DNA of 64,000 nt. Source: Thermococcus gorgonarius (GTDB lineage Archaea; Methanobacteriota_B; Thermococci; Thermococcales; Thermococcaceae). The stretch spans positions 62,001 through 126,000 of the forward strand of contig NZ_CP014855.1 of the NCBI RefSeq assembly GCF_002214385.1, read 5' to 3'. Below are positions 10,732-24,405 of this stretch, in pieces. The position numbers and the translations under genes were made by a program. The notes below the pieces were generated by a model. The model was not told the DNA's origin, did no database searches, and worked only from the letters and a program-made list of their open reading frames with translations. Positions within the stretch are counted from its first letter, which is position 1. Each line of letters opens with the position of its first letter.

Positions 10732-12062
10732 TGTACAGGCTTATTGACAGGGGGAGCGTGAACAGAATAAAGGCCCTCCTTGAGAGGGGCTACCGCGAGG
10801 CGGAGGGGAAGTTGGCTGAAATTCAGTGGATGCCCTTGCCCAAGGAAAGGAGAAAGACGAGGGTCTACGCCATAGACGGTAGTCAGGGGAAGCAGAGACT
10901 CAGCGGGACGATATTCTACGCGGTTTCAAGCTACGCCTTCGGCAACGGGCCCGCTTACAGGCTGGTCTATACCAACGCCATGCTCTACAACCAGGGGATT
11001 TCAGACCAGATTATAAGGCTCCAGATGGAAACGCTGGAGAACAAGCTCGGCTACCTTGCCGCCAAACTTGGTGAAGTCGACTACGTGATGATGGACGGGA
11101 CTTTAACGGGCTCCTTAACGAGGCCACCCGTTTATCCCGAGAGTGTGAAGGGCCTGACGACCATAGAGAACGCCCTCGGTAAAGAGAAGCTCAAGGAGCT
11201 CATTAAAAAGTTCGTTCGCCTTCTTGATGAGCATTACAAAGAACTTGGAGACCAGCTTCAGGATAAGGGAAAGGTTAACGGCGGTGTGATCCTTGCCGAT
11301 GAAAAACTGACCGATTTCGAGGAGTTCTACTCCGCCATGGAGGGCTACAAGGTCAGGGACTTCGCGGGAACTACGCCGAGGAGCGTTAGAATCTCCGGAA
11401 AAACGCTGGATCAGTACCTGAAAGGGGAGAAGACCGCCGAGGAGATATTCCAGGAGCTCTTAAACGAGTACGGTGAGGAGAGGGAGCTTTCCCTCGACGA
11501 TGCCCGCAACGCCGTTCACGTGGTTCTTAGTTATCTCGAATACCTCTACTCCCTTGAGAAGCTCCTCAGGGTTAGCTTAGTTTACGTGGCCAAGAGCTTT
11601 TACAACAGAAAGCTGACCGGAAAGCTTGGTATTGACATCGTTGACGTTCCCTACCTGGATGCCTACCTGAGAAAGCGCTTTGGTGAGGAGATTCCCGGTT
11701 ATTACGTCATAACACAGGGAGGAAACGCAATAAGCCACCGGATGCCCAAGCCTCTGAGGGACACCTTCCCTCTGGTTGAACATTACATCGAGCACGGTGT
11801 CCCGATGGCTTACATAAGGACGATGAAAGGCGGAGTAATTTACCTCCTCCAGAGCAACAGAGAAATCAACGACGAGCTTTTGAGTGAAATCCTCTGGCAT
11901 GAAAGCAACGGCTACTTCAGGCCGCTCCAGAGGGCCCACGAGGGGGTTAAGATAGAGAAGAAGGCCTTCGAGGCCGAACTTAAGGCTTTGCTCAACATCA
12001 TAAAGGCTGAGAGGCCAGAACTGAGGGTCTTCCTGAAGTATGGTAGAAGTCCTCTGGAGTAG
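10731..12062 (+). CDS. nurA: DNA end-resection nuclease NurA
   Basis: NurA is a 5'-to-3' nuclease whose dimer docks on the HerA hexamer. The 443-residue protein shows the RNase H-like core: [14 protein letters not shown] with the metal-binding Asp near residue 49, [12 protein letters not shown] with a second acidic residue, and the distal YYVITQGGN and [17 protein letters not shown]. It is the last gene of the resection operon; ATG 10731 overlaps the rad50 stop. After its stop a new promoter drives the ABC transporter. Confidence 0.96.
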   Translation: MYRLIDRGSVNRIKALLERGYREAEGKLAEIQWMPLPKERRKTRVYAIDGSQGKQRLSGTIFYAVSSYAFGNGPAYRLVYTNAMLYNQGISDQIIRLQMETLENKLGYLAAKLGEVDYVMMDGTLTGSLTRPPVYPESVKGLTTIENALGKEKLKELIKKFVRLLDEHYKELGDQLQDKGKVNGGVILADEKLTDFEEFYSAMEGYKVRDFAGTTPRSVRISGKTLDQYLKGEKTAEEIFQELLNEYGEERELSLDDARNAVHVVLSYLEYLYSLEKLLRVSLVYVAKSFYNRKLTGKLGIDIVDVPYLDAYLRKRFGEEIPGYYVITQGGNAISHRMPKPLRDTFPLVEHYIEHGVPMAYIRTMKGGVIYLLQSNREINDELLSEILWHESNGYFRPLQRAHEGVKIEKKAFEAELKALLNIIKAERPELRVFLKYGRSPLE

Positions 12063-12098
12063 CGAAAGGTTTAAAGAATGGACATTTAATCCACTCGC

Positions 12099-13109
12099 AT
12101 GAGGGACTCGAAAGTTGTTTTTACTGGCCTTGCGGTTTTGTCGCTCCTTTCTCTATTCCTGAGTCTCTACATAGGGCCCGTTAGAATAAGTCCCCTGGAG
12201 GTCTCCAAATGCCTGCTCTATGGCCTGAAGTCTTCCCTGGGTCTGGGAGGAGAATTGAAACCCAAGTATTTCTTCATAGTATGGGAGCTGAGGCTTCCGC
12301 GAACTCTTCTGGCATATCTCGTTGGCATGTCACTGGCATCTGCCGGCGTGGCTTCCCAGGCCCTTTTTAAAAACCCCATGGCTGACCCGTATATAATCGG
12401 TATTAGCGGTGGTGCTTCGATTGGGGCAGTCCTGGGCTTTATATACGCCCCTTCCCATATCTCGGAGTTAGCATTTCTCTTCGCTCTGGGATCCGTGTAT
12501 CTGGTCTACCGCGTTTCTAGGGTGGACGGAAGGGTTCCAGTTGATACGCTCCTCCTGGCAGGGATAGCCTTTGGCTTCATGGCGGGAGCAATAACCTCTT
12601 ATTTAGTGCTCACCCTTGGCTCAACCGCTCACCTGACTTACATGTGGCTGATGGGGAGCTTCAACGGTTCCGATTGGAGTAAAGTACAGGAAATGGCTGT
12701 GGTTACCGCTTTCGGCCTCGGTTTTCTCTTGTGGAAGTGGAGAGAACTCAATCTTCTTCTTTTAGGCGAAGAGGGGATTGCCCTTGGCCTTGAGGTTGAT
12801 AAATTCAGGAAGCTTTTGATAATCGTTATCTCCCTCATGACGGCCGTGGCAGTTGCAACGGCAGGTATAATTGGGTTCGTTGGTTTGATAGGCCCCCATA
12901 TAGCCAGACTCCTCGTGGGACCCAATCACAAACGATTAACCCTCAATGCCGCCGTTTTTGGTGGTTTTCTCATGGTCTCCTCTGATATAATCGCACGGAC
13001 CGTTGTTAAACCCGATGAAATTCCCGTGGGAATAGTGACCTCAATCATCGGGGGAGGGTTCTTCCTGTACCTGCTCATAAAGCACAAGAGGGGTGAGCTG
13101 AGGGCATGA
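12099..13109 (+). CDS. FecCD/BtuC-type ABC transporter permease
   Basis: This 336-residue integral membrane protein has about nine or ten hydrophobic segments and the FecCD/BtuC motifs LRLPRTLLAYLVGMSLASAG, GISGGASIGAVLG and IGFVGLIGPHIARL. Such permeases import iron-siderophore, haem or cobalamin across the cell membrane. Substrate cannot be told from this sequence, and no solute-binding protein is adjacent. A TATA-like GGTTTAAAG about 25 bp before the ATG and no ribosome binding site suggest a leaderless transcript. It overlaps the ATPase gene by 4 bp (ATGA). Confidence 0.92.
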   Translation: MRDSKVVFTGLAVLSLLSLFLSLYIGPVRISPLEVSKCLLYGLKSSLGLGGELKPKYFFIVWELRLPRTLLAYLVGMSLASAGVASQALFKNPMADPYIIGISGGASIGAVLGFIYAPSHISELAFLFALGSVYLVYRVSRVDGRVPVDTLLLAGIAFGFMAGAITSYLVLTLGSTAHLTYMWLMGSFNGSDWSKVQEMAVVTAFGLGFLLWKWRELNLLLLGEEGIALGLEVDKFRKLLIIVISLMTAVAVATAGIIGFVGLIGPHIARLLVGPNHKRLTLNAAVFGGFLMVSSDIIARTVVKPDEIPVGIVTSIIGGGFFLYLLIKHKRGELRA

Positions 13110-13822
13110 TGAGGGTGGAAGTATCTTTTTCTTACGGCGAGAGAAAAGCCCTTGATGGTGTCGATTTCAGTGCCGATAAAGGAAGGCTTCTAGCGGTTAT
13201 AGGCCCCAACGGTTCTGGCAAGAGCACCTTACTCAAGTGTATAGCCGGGATCCTGAAGCCAGAGGGAAGGATTGAACTGGACGGCGAGGACATAACTGCA
13301 CTTTCCCCCCGGGAGAGGGCGAAGCTCGTTTCGTACGTTCCACAATCGTCCTTTCCAGAGTTCGACTTCACCGTTGAAGAGTTCGTGGAGATGGGAACTT
13401 ACTTCACCGGTGGCAGTGTAGAGAGGGCCCTGAAGGAAGTTGGCATGTGGGAAAAGAAATCGGAATCAGTCCTCAAGCTTTCTGGCGGGGAGTATCAGCT
13501 GGTTCTCATAGCCAGAGCCCTTGCACAGGGTGGAAGGGTTCTTCTCCTCGACGAGCCGACCAGCCACCTCGATGTGAACCACGCCCTTGAAGTTATGGGT
13601 CTCATCAAGTCCCTCAGCAGGGAAAGAATCGTTGTTGCGGTTCTCCACGACCTGAACTTAACCCTTAGGTACGCTGACGATGTACTCGTACTTAAGAACG
13701 GGAAGGTAATCTGGTTTGGGCCAACTGAGGAGTTAACCCCGGATGTTCTTCAGAGAGTTTACGGGATCAAGTTTGAGTTCGTTAGGGGTAATTCCGGAAC
13801 CGCTGTTGTGCCTTCCCTCTAA
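13106..13822 (+). CDS. ABC transporter ATP-binding protein (FecE/BtuD type)
   Basis: The 238-residue ATPase powers the preceding permease. It has Walker A IGPNGSGKSTLL, the Q-loop VPQSSF, the signature LSGGEYQLVLIARAL, Walker B LLLDEPTSHLDV and the H-loop VLHDLNLT. Two adjacent ATGs (13106 and 13109) can serve as start; the first overlaps the permease stop. The Q in SGGEYQ and overall length fit the iron/B12 uptake subfamily. Psm beta follows with its own promoter. Confidence 0.93.
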   Translation: MMRVEVSFSYGERKALDGVDFSADKGRLLAVIGPNGSGKSTLLKCIAGILKPEGRIELDGEDITALSPRERAKLVSYVPQSSFPEFDFTVEEFVEMGTYFTGGSVERALKEVGMWEKKSESVLKLSGGEYQLVLIARALAQGGRVLLLDEPTSHLDVNHALEVMGLIKSLSRERIVVAVLHDLNLTLRYADDVLVLKNGKVIWFGPTEELTPDVLQRVYGIKFEFVRGNSGTAVVPSL

Positions 13823-13830
13823 ACACACCA

Positions 13831-13842
13831 AACCTTTAAATT
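13831..13842 (+). promoter_or_regulatory. Promoter of psmB
   Basis: AACCTTTAAATT resembles the Thermococcales TATA element and lies about 40 bp before ATG 13877, behind which stands a strong GGAGGTGA (13863-13870). Confidence 0.55.
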
Positions 13843-13876
13843 CTCCAATCTCTATCGCTTACGGAGGTGAGTGGTT

Positions 13877-14482
13877 ATGGTGGGAGAGAAAAAAACCGGC
13901 ACCACTACAGTAGGGATAAAGGTTAAAGACGGTGTTGTCCTCGCCGCTGACACTCAGGCTTCCCTTGACCACATGGTAGAAACGCTCAACATAAGGAAGA
14001 TCCTCCCGATAACCGATAGGATAGCCATAACAACGGCAGGGAGCGTTGGCGACGTTCAGGCCCTGGCCAGAATGCTCGAGGCAGAGGCGCGCTATTACCA
14101 GTTCACATGGGGAAGACCGATGACGACGAGGGCAATGGCCAACCTGCTCAGCAACATACTCAACGAGAACAAGTGGTTTCCATACATGGTTCAGATCCTC
14201 ATCGGAGGCTACGTCGATGAGCCTGAGCTCGCCAGCTTGGACGCCCTCGGCGGCTTAGTCTTCGAGAAGTACATCGCAACCGGTTCTGGAAGTCCGTTTG
14301 CGATAGCCATACTAGAGGACGGCTACAGAGAGGATATGAGCGTTGAAGAGGCGAAGGAGCTTGCAGTAAGGGCCGTGAGAACCGCCGGAAAGAGGGATGT
14401 CTACACTGGAGACAGGAAGGTTCAGGTCGTCGTCATAACCAAGGACGGAATGAAAGAGGAGTTCGTCGAGTTCAAGGAGTGA
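13877..14482 (+). CDS. psmB: Proteasome beta subunit
   Basis: Beta subunits form the inner proteolytic rings of the 20S proteasome. With ATG 13877 the precursor has 201 residues. Autocleavage of the eight-residue propeptide between Gly8 and Thr9 in [12 protein letters not shown] would expose the catalytic N-terminal Thr; the Asp and Lys of the active site lie in ADTQAS and NIRKILP, and GSGSPFA is the conserved C-terminal loop. GTG 13871 is in frame but falls next to the GGAGGTGA site, so 13877 is preferred. Thermococcales usually have two beta paralogues; only this one is in the window. The alpha subunit is encoded at 29514. Confidence 0.95.
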   Translation: MVGEKKTGTTTVGIKVKDGVVLAADTQASLDHMVETLNIRKILPITDRIAITTAGSVGDVQALARMLEAEARYYQFTWGRPMTTRAMANLLSNILNENKWFPYMVQILIGGYVDEPELASLDALGGLVFEKYIATGSGSPFAIAILEDGYREDMSVEEAKELAVRAVRTAGKRDVYTGDRKVQVVVITKDGMKEEFVEFKE

Positions 14483-14487
14483 TGGTG

Positions 14488-14844
14488 ATGAAGGGGCTCA
14501 TAGTTAGGCGCCCCTTTGCAGACTGGCTCGTTGAGGGCAGAAAAAGGTGGGAAATACGGAAGTCCAGAACAAGGGTTCGTGGAGAAATCCTGATCCTCAG
14601 TGAAGGCTACGCCCTGGGTAAAGCTGAACTGGTTGACGTTGTTGGCCCCTTCACCCCGAAAGAACTGGCCAGGCATAGGGAAAAACACCTCGTTGATTAC
14701 AACTTCCTCCGGGAGTACTCCAATGGAAAGCCGCTCTACGCCTGGGTGTTTGACAACCCTGAGAAGTTTGAGGAGCCCATAAAGGTCAACATCAAAAAAG
14801 GTGCCCAGGTCTGGGCAAACGTTGAGCTGGTGGGCGGGCTATGA
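14488..14844 (+). CDS. ASCH-domain protein
   Basis: A small protein of 118 residues with the PUA-like ASCH fold: KGLIVRRPFADWLVEGRKRWEIRK, then GEILILSEGYALGKAELVDVVGPF. ASCH proteins are predicted RNA-binding or nucleotide-modifying proteins; the role here is unknown. Three in-frame starts cluster at 14479-14488; ATG 14488 has the best-placed site (GGAG at 14476). It directly follows psmB and overlaps the next gene by 4 bp. Confidence 0.82.
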   Translation: MKGLIVRRPFADWLVEGRKRWEIRKSRTRVRGEILILSEGYALGKAELVDVVGPFTPKELARHREKHLVDYNFLREYSNGKPLYAWVFDNPEKFEEPIKVNIKKGAQVWANVELVGGL

Positions 14845-15542
14845 GATACCGCTATCTTTTTCCACCCATAGCAATTCCCTTTGTGTTCTTATTTCTCCTT
14901 CTTCTCCTGCTTTTCTTTACGATCCTTTCGGGGATTGTGACGGCGGCCTTTCAAAAACTCGGGCTCCCCTTACCTGTTGCTTACTCACTCTTCCTCTTTT
15001 CCCTGGTCGGGAGCTTCATAAACATCCCGATAGCAGAGGAGAGATCGTACGTACCGGTTATGAGAGTGAGGGAAGTTAGGTTCTTTGGGATTACCTATCC
15101 CGTCCCCTACTTTGATTGGGCTGAGCAGAAGGTCGTTATAGCAATCAACGTTGGAGGTGCTTTGGTCCCGTTGAGTCTCGTTACCTATGAGGTTGTGAGA
15201 TTATACCAACTGGGCGCCTACTCTGCCTTATTTAGAATGGCCGTTGCAGTAATCATAGCGGCCTTGGCCAGCAACATGGTGGCCAGGCCCGTCCCCGGGG
15301 TGGGGATAGCCCTGCCGACTATCATACCCCCACTCATAGCGGTTTCTCTTGCTGTTCTTATCGGGGGACAGTACAGGCCTCTGATAGCCTACGCAAGTGG
15401 AACAATGGGAGTTCTCATCGGCGCTGACCTGATGAACTGGAAAAAGATAAAGAATCTGGGGGCGCCAATGGTGAGCATAGGCGGCGCGGGAACCTTTGAC
15501 GGTATATTTCTTGCAGGAATATTGGCGGTGCTCTTGGTTTGA
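14841..15542 (+). CDS. DUF1614 membrane protein
   Basis: This 233-residue protein has six or seven hydrophobic segments and matches the archaeal DUF1614 family, recognisable by [18 protein letters not shown] and the C-terminal [10 protein letters not shown] plus [15 protein letters not shown]. The conserved Gly, Asp and Asn in membrane segments suggest a channel or intramembrane enzyme, but no function is known. Translation is coupled to the ASCH gene (ATGA). Confidence 0.85.
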   Translation: MRYRYLFPPIAIPFVFLFLLLLLLFFTILSGIVTAAFQKLGLPLPVAYSLFLFSLVGSFINIPIAEERSYVPVMRVREVRFFGITYPVPYFDWAEQKVVIAINVGGALVPLSLVTYEVVRLYQLGAYSALFRMAVAVIIAALASNMVARPVPGVGIALPTIIPPLIAVSLAVLIGGQYRPLIAYASGTMGVLIGADLMNWKKIKNLGAPMVSIGGAGTFDGIFLAGILAVLLV

Positions 15543-15559
15543 CATGTATTTGAATGGGT

Positions 15560-15573
15560 CATCTTTAAAAAGG
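15560..15573 (+). promoter_or_regulatory. Promoter of prs
   Basis: CATCTTTAAAAAGG is a good TATA element lying 20 bp after the DUF1614 stop and about 45 bp before the prs ATG. Confidence 0.6.
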
Positions 15574-15609
15574 TCGAAGTTTTACAGGTTTGCGGCAAAG
15601 GTGGTGAAC

Positions 15610-16452
15610 ATGATAATAGTGGGATCGGGTGCCGTTCATCTTAAGGATGAGCTACTCAACTTTGGAGCAGAGGTAGGGGAGATAGAGATAAGCCGTTTCC
15701 CCGATGGGGAGAAGTACGTCAGGGTACCTCTCTGTGGAACAGAGGCGACGGTTGTTCAGTCTACCTACAAGCCTCAGGATGAAAACCTGATTGAGGCCCT
15801 TCTGATAGGAGATGCCCTCCGGGAGAGGGGCTTTGAGAAGCTGAAGTTGGTTGTTCCATACTTGGCCTATTCCCGCCAGGACAGGGTAACGAAGGAAGGC
15901 GAACCCATAAGCGTGAGGGCCGTAATGAGAACGCTTGGTCTTTACTACGATGAGCTCTACGTCGTGGACATTCACAATCCCAAAACACTTGACTTCTTCC
16001 CAGGTAAAGCCTTCAACGTCTCCCCGGCCAGGTCAATAGCGGACTACTTTGGAGACAAGCTGGGAGAGGGCATAGTTCTTTCCCCTGACAAGGGTGCTCT
16101 ATCCAGGGCCAGGAAAGTTGCAGAGGAACTTGGGGTTGAATACAGCCACTTTGAAAAGCGCAGAATTTCGCCAACACAAGTGGAGATGAGACCGGTTGAA
16201 ATAGACGTCAGTGGGAAGAACGTTCTGATAGTGGACGACATAATAAGCACAGGTGGGACGATGATAAGGGCTGCTGAAATCCTTAGAAAGTTGGGGGCAA
16301 GGAAAATCTTCGTTGGCGTTACCCACGGGGTTTTTGCCGAAGGTGCTGTGGAGAAGGTGAGTAACGCTGTGGACGAGCTGGCTGTGACCAACACCATACC
16401 CACTCCTGTCTCGAAAATCAGCGTTGTCCCAGAGATAATCAGGGTTCTCTAG
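15610..16452 (+). CDS. prs: Ribose-phosphate pyrophosphokinase (PRPP synthase)
   Basis: Prs transfers pyrophosphate from ATP to ribose 5-phosphate, giving PRPP for nucleotide, histidine and tryptophan synthesis. The 280-residue length fits the short archaeal form. Visible motifs are [13 protein letters not shown], the ATP site [19 protein letters not shown], the flexible-loop region FEKRRIS and the PRPP loop [14 protein letters not shown]. The start at 15610 follows GGTGG; the frame upstream to 15496 overlaps the previous gene and is not family sequence. The transcript ends at a clear hairpin and T-run. Confidence 0.95.
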   Translation: MIIVGSGAVHLKDELLNFGAEVGEIEISRFPDGEKYVRVPLCGTEATVVQSTYKPQDENLIEALLIGDALRERGFEKLKLVVPYLAYSRQDRVTKEGEPISVRAVMRTLGLYYDELYVVDIHNPKTLDFFPGKAFNVSPARSIADYFGDKLGEGIVLSPDKGALSRARKVAEELGVEYSHFEKRRISPTQVEMRPVEIDVSGKNVLIVDDIISTGGTMIRAAEILRKLGARKIFVGVTHGVFAEGAVEKVSNAVDELAVTNTIPTPVSKISVVPEIIRVL

Positions 16453-16460
16453 CTTTTCGC

Positions 16461-16506
16461 TTTAACATTTTAATGTTAAATTTTTTTTGTAGCTTTTTTT
16501 AGTTTT
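16461..16506 (+). terminator. Hairpin and T-run after prs
   Basis: A perfect 9-bp inverted repeat (TTTAACATT at 16461-16469, AATGTTAAA at 16472-16480) is followed at once by eight T and then more T-rich runs to 16506. Archaeal RNA polymerase stops at T-runs; the extra hairpin makes this a particularly clear boundary before the rRNA operon. Confidence 0.75.
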
Positions 16507-16830
16507 TGAGTGGTTTATTTTCAAAAAACGGGCCCTTTCAGTCATTTTGCAAAAATTTTGTATCACAAGGGTCTGCCACTATTGGGTGGAGCGCCCGAAC
16601 AGGGCGCGAGAAACCCGGGCGCCAAGACGGCGGCGTCGGGGGGAACGGGTGCAAAGCACCCAATATGAACCCCGCCCTCCAGCCCGGGTCACAAAAAGGT
16701 GCGCTCCCGAGGAAACGCCGAAAGGCGGACCCCTCGGGGGTAAGGCAGGCCCGACATCCCGACCAAACCCCGGACGGGAATTTTGGTACTTCCCGCTAAG
16801 GGAAGTCCCACCGGCCGTACTCCTTGCTCA
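16507..16830 (+). promoter_or_regulatory. rRNA operon promoter region and 16S leader
   Basis: There is no gene in these 324 bp. The best TATA-like stretch is AAAATTTTGTAT around 16551-16562, weak as a match, which would start transcription near 16587. The leader then has a hairpin with six-base arms GCGCCC (16591-16596) and GGGCGC (16602-16607) around loop GAACA, a hairpin GGGTGC-AAA-GCACCC at 16647-16661, and the upstream arm of the 16S processing stem (16744-16779). The long frames that cross this region are shadows. Confidence 0.6.
16744..16779 (+). other. 16S processing stem, upstream arm
   Basis: Bases 16744-16760 are the exact reverse complement of 18350-18366, and 16765-16779 pair with 18331-18347 apart from two extra G on the downstream side. 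The bulges between the two helices fit a bulge-helix-bulge, the substrate of the EndA splicing endonuclease, which excises and circularises pre-16S in archaea. Confidence 0.88.
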
Positions 16831-18320
<1,490 letters not shown>

Positions 18321-18330
18321 TCGCCGGAAA

Positions 18331-18366
18331 TCCCGTCCGGGGGGTTTAAGGGATGTCGGGCCTGCC
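18331..18366 (+). other. 16S processing stem, downstream arm
   Basis: This arm pairs with 16744-16779 around the 16S gene. The two helices are 17 bp (18350-18366) and about 15 bp (18331-18347) with small bulges between them. It ends 6 bp before tRNA-Ala. Confidence 0.88.
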
Positions 18367-18372
18367 ATAGGT

Positions 18373-18450
<78 letters not shown>

Positions 18451-18550
18451 CGAAGAGGTGCACATCCCGAGCCCAGCTCGGGGTGGAAGGGCCTGAGACC
18501 CCGAACAGGGGTCACGATGAGGGCCGTGCATAGGCGAGCTGGTCCAGAAA
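18451..18550 (+). other. tRNA-23S spacer with hairpins and upstream arm of 23S processing stem
   Basis: The spacer holds hairpin CCCGAGC-CCA-GCTCGGG (18466-18482), hairpin GACCCC-GAACA-GGGGTC (18497-18513), and at 18517-18542 a 26-base arm that is the perfect reverse complement of 21602-21627 beyond the 23S gene. The long stem brings the ends of pre-23S together for excision. Confidence 0.85.
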
Positions 18551-21593
<3,043 letters not shown>

Positions 21594-21601
21594 CTGATAG
21601 G

Positions 21602-21627
21602 CCAGCTCGCCTATGCACGGCCCTCAT
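21602..21627 (+). other. 23S processing stem, downstream arm
   Basis: A perfect 26-bp complement of 18517-18542. No 5S gene follows, and the next gene starts at 21709, which fits Thermococcales, where 5S lies elsewhere. Confidence 0.9.
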
Positions 21628-21708
21628 GTGACTTAACTCATGTCTCTTCTATTGAACCTAAACCGCAAGAATTAAAGTCCTTCAATCGCTTTATCTCCGG
21701 TGATTCTT

Positions 21709-22185
21709 ATGAAACTGCTCGTTCTTGATCTGGACGGAACGCTATGGGATCATGAGGATGCATCCCGCCTAGTTCCTCCTTTTGAATTCCACAGTGATTA
21801 CCTGGTCGACGCCTACGGGGATGAGCTTCACCTTTTTCCTGGCGTGCGGGAGTTCCTTGAATGGGCCAGCTGGCGCTTTATCCTGACGATAGCCAGCTGG
21901 AACGTCGAGGAGAGAGTTAGACCTATTCTTGAGGGCTTCGGCCTCTGGGACTACTTCCTGTTCCCTAAGATAGAGGGCCACCCAAACAAGGCCGACATGA
22001 TAAGGAGAACACTTGAGGAACTAGCCTCAATCGGCTACACTGTTGAGGACGTTATCTACGTGGACGACAGGGAGCTTCACGTGGACGAGACTAAGATGAC
22101 TCTTCCAGAAGTCGACTTCATCCACATGTGGGTTGATGTAAATTCTTTTGAAGAGCTTAGGCAACTTCTCGAAAAGATGAGGTGA
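21709..22185 (+). CDS. Magnesium-dependent phosphatase-1 family HAD protein
   Basis: The 158-residue protein is a compact HAD phosphatase. LVLDLDGTLWDH holds the nucleophile Asp and acid/base Asp, LTIASWN motif II, PNKADMI supplies the motif III Lys, and VIYVDDRELHV the acidic motif IV. The short cap between motifs matches MDP-1, which in animals removes phosphate from tyrosine or sugar-like substrates; the archaeal substrate is unknown. ATG 21709 follows GGTGA by 5 nt. It is coupled to the DUF366 gene. Confidence 0.86.
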   Translation: MKLLVLDLDGTLWDHEDASRLVPPFEFHSDYLVDAYGDELHLFPGVREFLEWASWRFILTIASWNVEERVRPILEGFGLWDYFLFPKIEGHPNKADMIRRTLEELASIGYTVEDVIYVDDRELHVDETKMTLPEVDFIHMWVDVNSFEELRQLLEKMR

Positions 22186-22190
22186 TCGCG

Positions 22191-22757
22191 ATGGAACTAC
22201 TGGTCGTTAAGGATAAGCGCATTGACTACGACGGCTCGGCCATCCAGAGCCATTGGGCCTACAGGAACTTTGGAATCCTCGGGAATTCGGTCGTCGTCTT
22301 CCGCGGAAAGTGCGACGTCAAGGTCGAGGAGATGATAGACATAGAGGATCTTCGCCAGAGCAAGGAAATTAAAAGCGACGACATGGTGCACTACATAATC
22401 GAGGTCTTCGACCTCGTAAACACTCTCTTTGCCTCAACCCTTCAGAAGCTCTTCATAGCGAAACTCTGCGAGGTTCTTGGGGAATACGGCGTGAAAACAA
22501 ACAGAAAGGGCGACGACATCTACGTGAACGGCAAGAAGCTCAGCATCTCTATAGCTACTGTTTCACCTGTAAGCGTCAAGATTCACATCGGAATAAACGT
22601 CGAGGCTAAAGGAATTCCCAAGGGCGTCGATGCCATCGGCCTCAAAGAGCTCGGCATCACCGACATCGAGGACTTTATGGAGAAGACTGGAAAAGCCCTC
22701 GTTGCTGAGTTTGAGAAAGTGAAGAAGGACAGCCTGAAGGTCAGATGGGCTCAGTAG
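22191..22757 (+). CDS. DUF366 family protein
   Basis: A 188-residue archaeal protein of the DUF366 family. It opens with ELLVVKDKRIDYDGSAIQSHWAYRNFGI and has ISIATVSPVSVKIHIGINV in the middle; no catalytic motif I can name. The GGTGA that serves it (22181-22185) contains the stop of the upstream phosphatase gene, so the two are likely co-translated. Its last 7 bp overlap the convergent membrane gene. Confidence 0.82.
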   Translation: MELLVVKDKRIDYDGSAIQSHWAYRNFGILGNSVVVFRGKCDVKVEEMIDIEDLRQSKEIKSDDMVHYIIEVFDLVNTLFASTLQKLFIAKLCEVLGEYGVKTNRKGDDIYVNGKKLSISIATVSPVSVKIHIGINVEAKGIPKGVDAIGLKELGITDIEDFMEKTGKALVAEFEKVKKDSLKVRWAQ

Positions 22758-23359
22758 AGGGGGTAGAGCAAACCTCCAACGAGAGGAACGGCCAAGTTGT
22801 CGTCGAGCAAGCGCTGATACTCTGCGAGGGTCAGCATAGCCGCCCATCCTATTTTTTCAACTGTTCCTGCATTGAGAAAAATGAACGCTATTATTACTGC
22901 CGTGACGAAGTAGCCCAGGCTCCCGGTCCAGTGCTTCTTGAGCTTTACATTAAAGCCGTGCCTTTTGAAGTAGTAGTGTCTTATTATTCCCGTAACCCCG
23001 TCGCTTATCGCCATTGCAAGCAGCAGAGCGGTAGCGTATTCAATCGGGAGTGTGGCTGAAATAACGGATGCCGAGAGAGCAAAGAAGACCTCGCCGTAGT
23101 TGTGCTCTAACTGGTACCAGCTCAGCTCCCTTCTTCTCAGGTGAGGCCACAGCTGGATTAAACCAATGAGAAATGCCGCCCCGCTGAAAATCCACCGGGG
23201 GATAAGCCCCCAGTAGAACATCAGTATCGCGGGCACGACACTGAGATGTATCAACTTCCTGTTGATCCACGCCCACTCCTGCCCGAGCTTTTTCGTGAAG
23301 GCGATGGTGCCGATGATAAAGAGCACGCCTATTGTAACCGCTTCGGGGATGTTGATCAT
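22751..23359 (-). CDS. SEC59/dolichol kinase-like membrane protein
   Basis: The protein has 202 residues and five or six membrane segments. It resembles the SEC59/DGK1 group of CTP-using lipid kinases, often labelled phosphatidate cytidylyltransferase: NRKLIHLSVVPAIL near the N-terminus, AISDGVTGIIRHYYFK and KKHWTGSLGYFVTA. In archaea such enzymes may phosphorylate isoprenoid alcohols such as dolichol or geranylgeraniol for glycosylation or salvage. This is family-based inference. A TATA element (AGATATATAACT on the minus strand near 23395) and GGTGA precede ATG 23359. Confidence 0.78.
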   Translation of the reverse strand: MINIPEAVTIGVLFIIGTIAFTKKLGQEWAWINRKLIHLSVVPAILMFYWGLIPRWIFSGAAFLIGLIQLWPHLRRRELSWYQLEHNYGEVFFALSASVISATLPIEYATALLLAMAISDGVTGIIRHYYFKRHGFNVKLKKHWTGSLGYFVTAVIIAFIFLNAGTVEKIGWAAMLTLAEYQRLLDDNLAVPLVGGLLYPLY

Positions 23360-23404
23360 ACCGATTTCACCAAAAATGAAAGAGGAGTTGAGAGTTATAT
23401 ATCT

Positions 23405-24277
23405 TTACCCGAAAGCCGTCATCACCTTGTGGAGCGCGCCCGCGAAGTCCTCCGCATGGACTACAACATACCAGTCGTCGGTTCTCGTCAGTTCCCCGCG
23501 CGACTTCCCAATTAACTCGCCGTAGAGCCCCTGGATCTTAACCCTCGGCTCTGTAGTTGAGAGCTTCAGCGTTATCTCGTTTGGCTTCCCGTTCTCCCAA
23601 ACCACTCCAACCTTCAGGCCCGCTTTGGTCTCCTTTCTCTTCCTGAGGCCCAGCTTAAGGTAGCGGAGCCTCTCCTTAGGAACACCACTCTCCTCTGCCT
23701 TATCACGGAGGTATTCGTTCGCAAGTGTGAGGCCGTGCAGGCCGAGAGCGTAGCCGAAGACGGGAATTCCGAGGTCTTTTCTGGTTCTCCCCTTGTAGGC
23801 GTAGACCTCTATCTTCCTCCCCGCCCCGCGGGAAGCGAGGTAGAGGCCGTTCGTCTCATCCCTCCTGAACTCGCTCAAAAAGTCTGCCAGCGTTTCGTAG
23901 AACGAGAACGGTATCGAGAAGCTTGCCCACGTTCCCCATACCCTCGGCGGGGCCGAGACGAAGCCCATCTCTTCAAGATGGTATTCGAGGGGCTTTAGCC
24001 TCAGTATCAGGAAGCCTTTCTCTGTAAGCTCCATCTCCATGATTGCCCTCTCTCCAGGCACCAGAGCAAACTTTCCATCGCTTTCAAAGTCCTTCGCCTT
24101 TAGCAGTCTGTCCCTTCTTAGCTTTCTCTCTTCCTTTGAACTTACCACGACGGGAATCGGCGTTTTCCTCCCCGTTTCTTTGTCGTACGGAACCTTAAAG
24201 CCAGCCTTCAGTAGCTCTTCCTGAATTTCGAGCGATGCTGGAAAGAAGGCCTGCATCCTCTTTAGTTCAACTTCCAT
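23405..24277 (-). CDS. Hypothetical protein
   Basis: I do not recognise this 290-residue protein. It is soluble, basic and rich in charged residues; it has no signal peptide or membrane segment. Its promoter is strong: on the minus strand AAGTTTATAAG at about 24325 and a near-perfect AGGAGGT ribosome binding site before ATG 24277. The C-terminal part has beta-rich segments such as LKVGVVWENGKPNEITLKLS and DDWYVVVHAEDFAGALHKVM. Composition matches the neighbours, so it is probably a real, lineage-specific gene. Confidence 0.8.
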   Translation of the reverse strand: MEVELKRMQAFFPASLEIQEELLKAGFKVPYDKETGRKTPIPVVVSSKEERKLRRDRLLKAKDFESDGKFALVPGERAIMEMELTEKGFLILRLKPLEYHLEEMGFVSAPPRVWGTWASFSIPFSFYETLADFLSEFRRDETNGLYLASRGAGRKIEVYAYKGRTRKDLGIPVFGYALGLHGLTLANEYLRDKAEESGVPKERLRYLKLGLRKRKETKAGLKVGVVWENGKPNEITLKLSTTEPRVKIQGLYGELIGKSRGELTRTDDWYVVVHAEDFAGALHKVMTAFG

Positions 24278-24405
24278 GGGGATACCTCCTTACATTTTGC
24301 AGTAGTTTTTACTATGTTTACTTATAAACTTTTCTTTATGATTCGTTGCAACTGGACAAGCTTAAGCTTAAAAGGGGCTGAGAGGAGCTAGGCCAGGTGG
24401 TGAGA

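Noticed and set aside
21628-21708. Expected place for a 5S rRNA gene
   Set aside because: Only 81 bp remain before the next start codon and nothing matches 5S; in Thermococcales it is encoded elsewhere.
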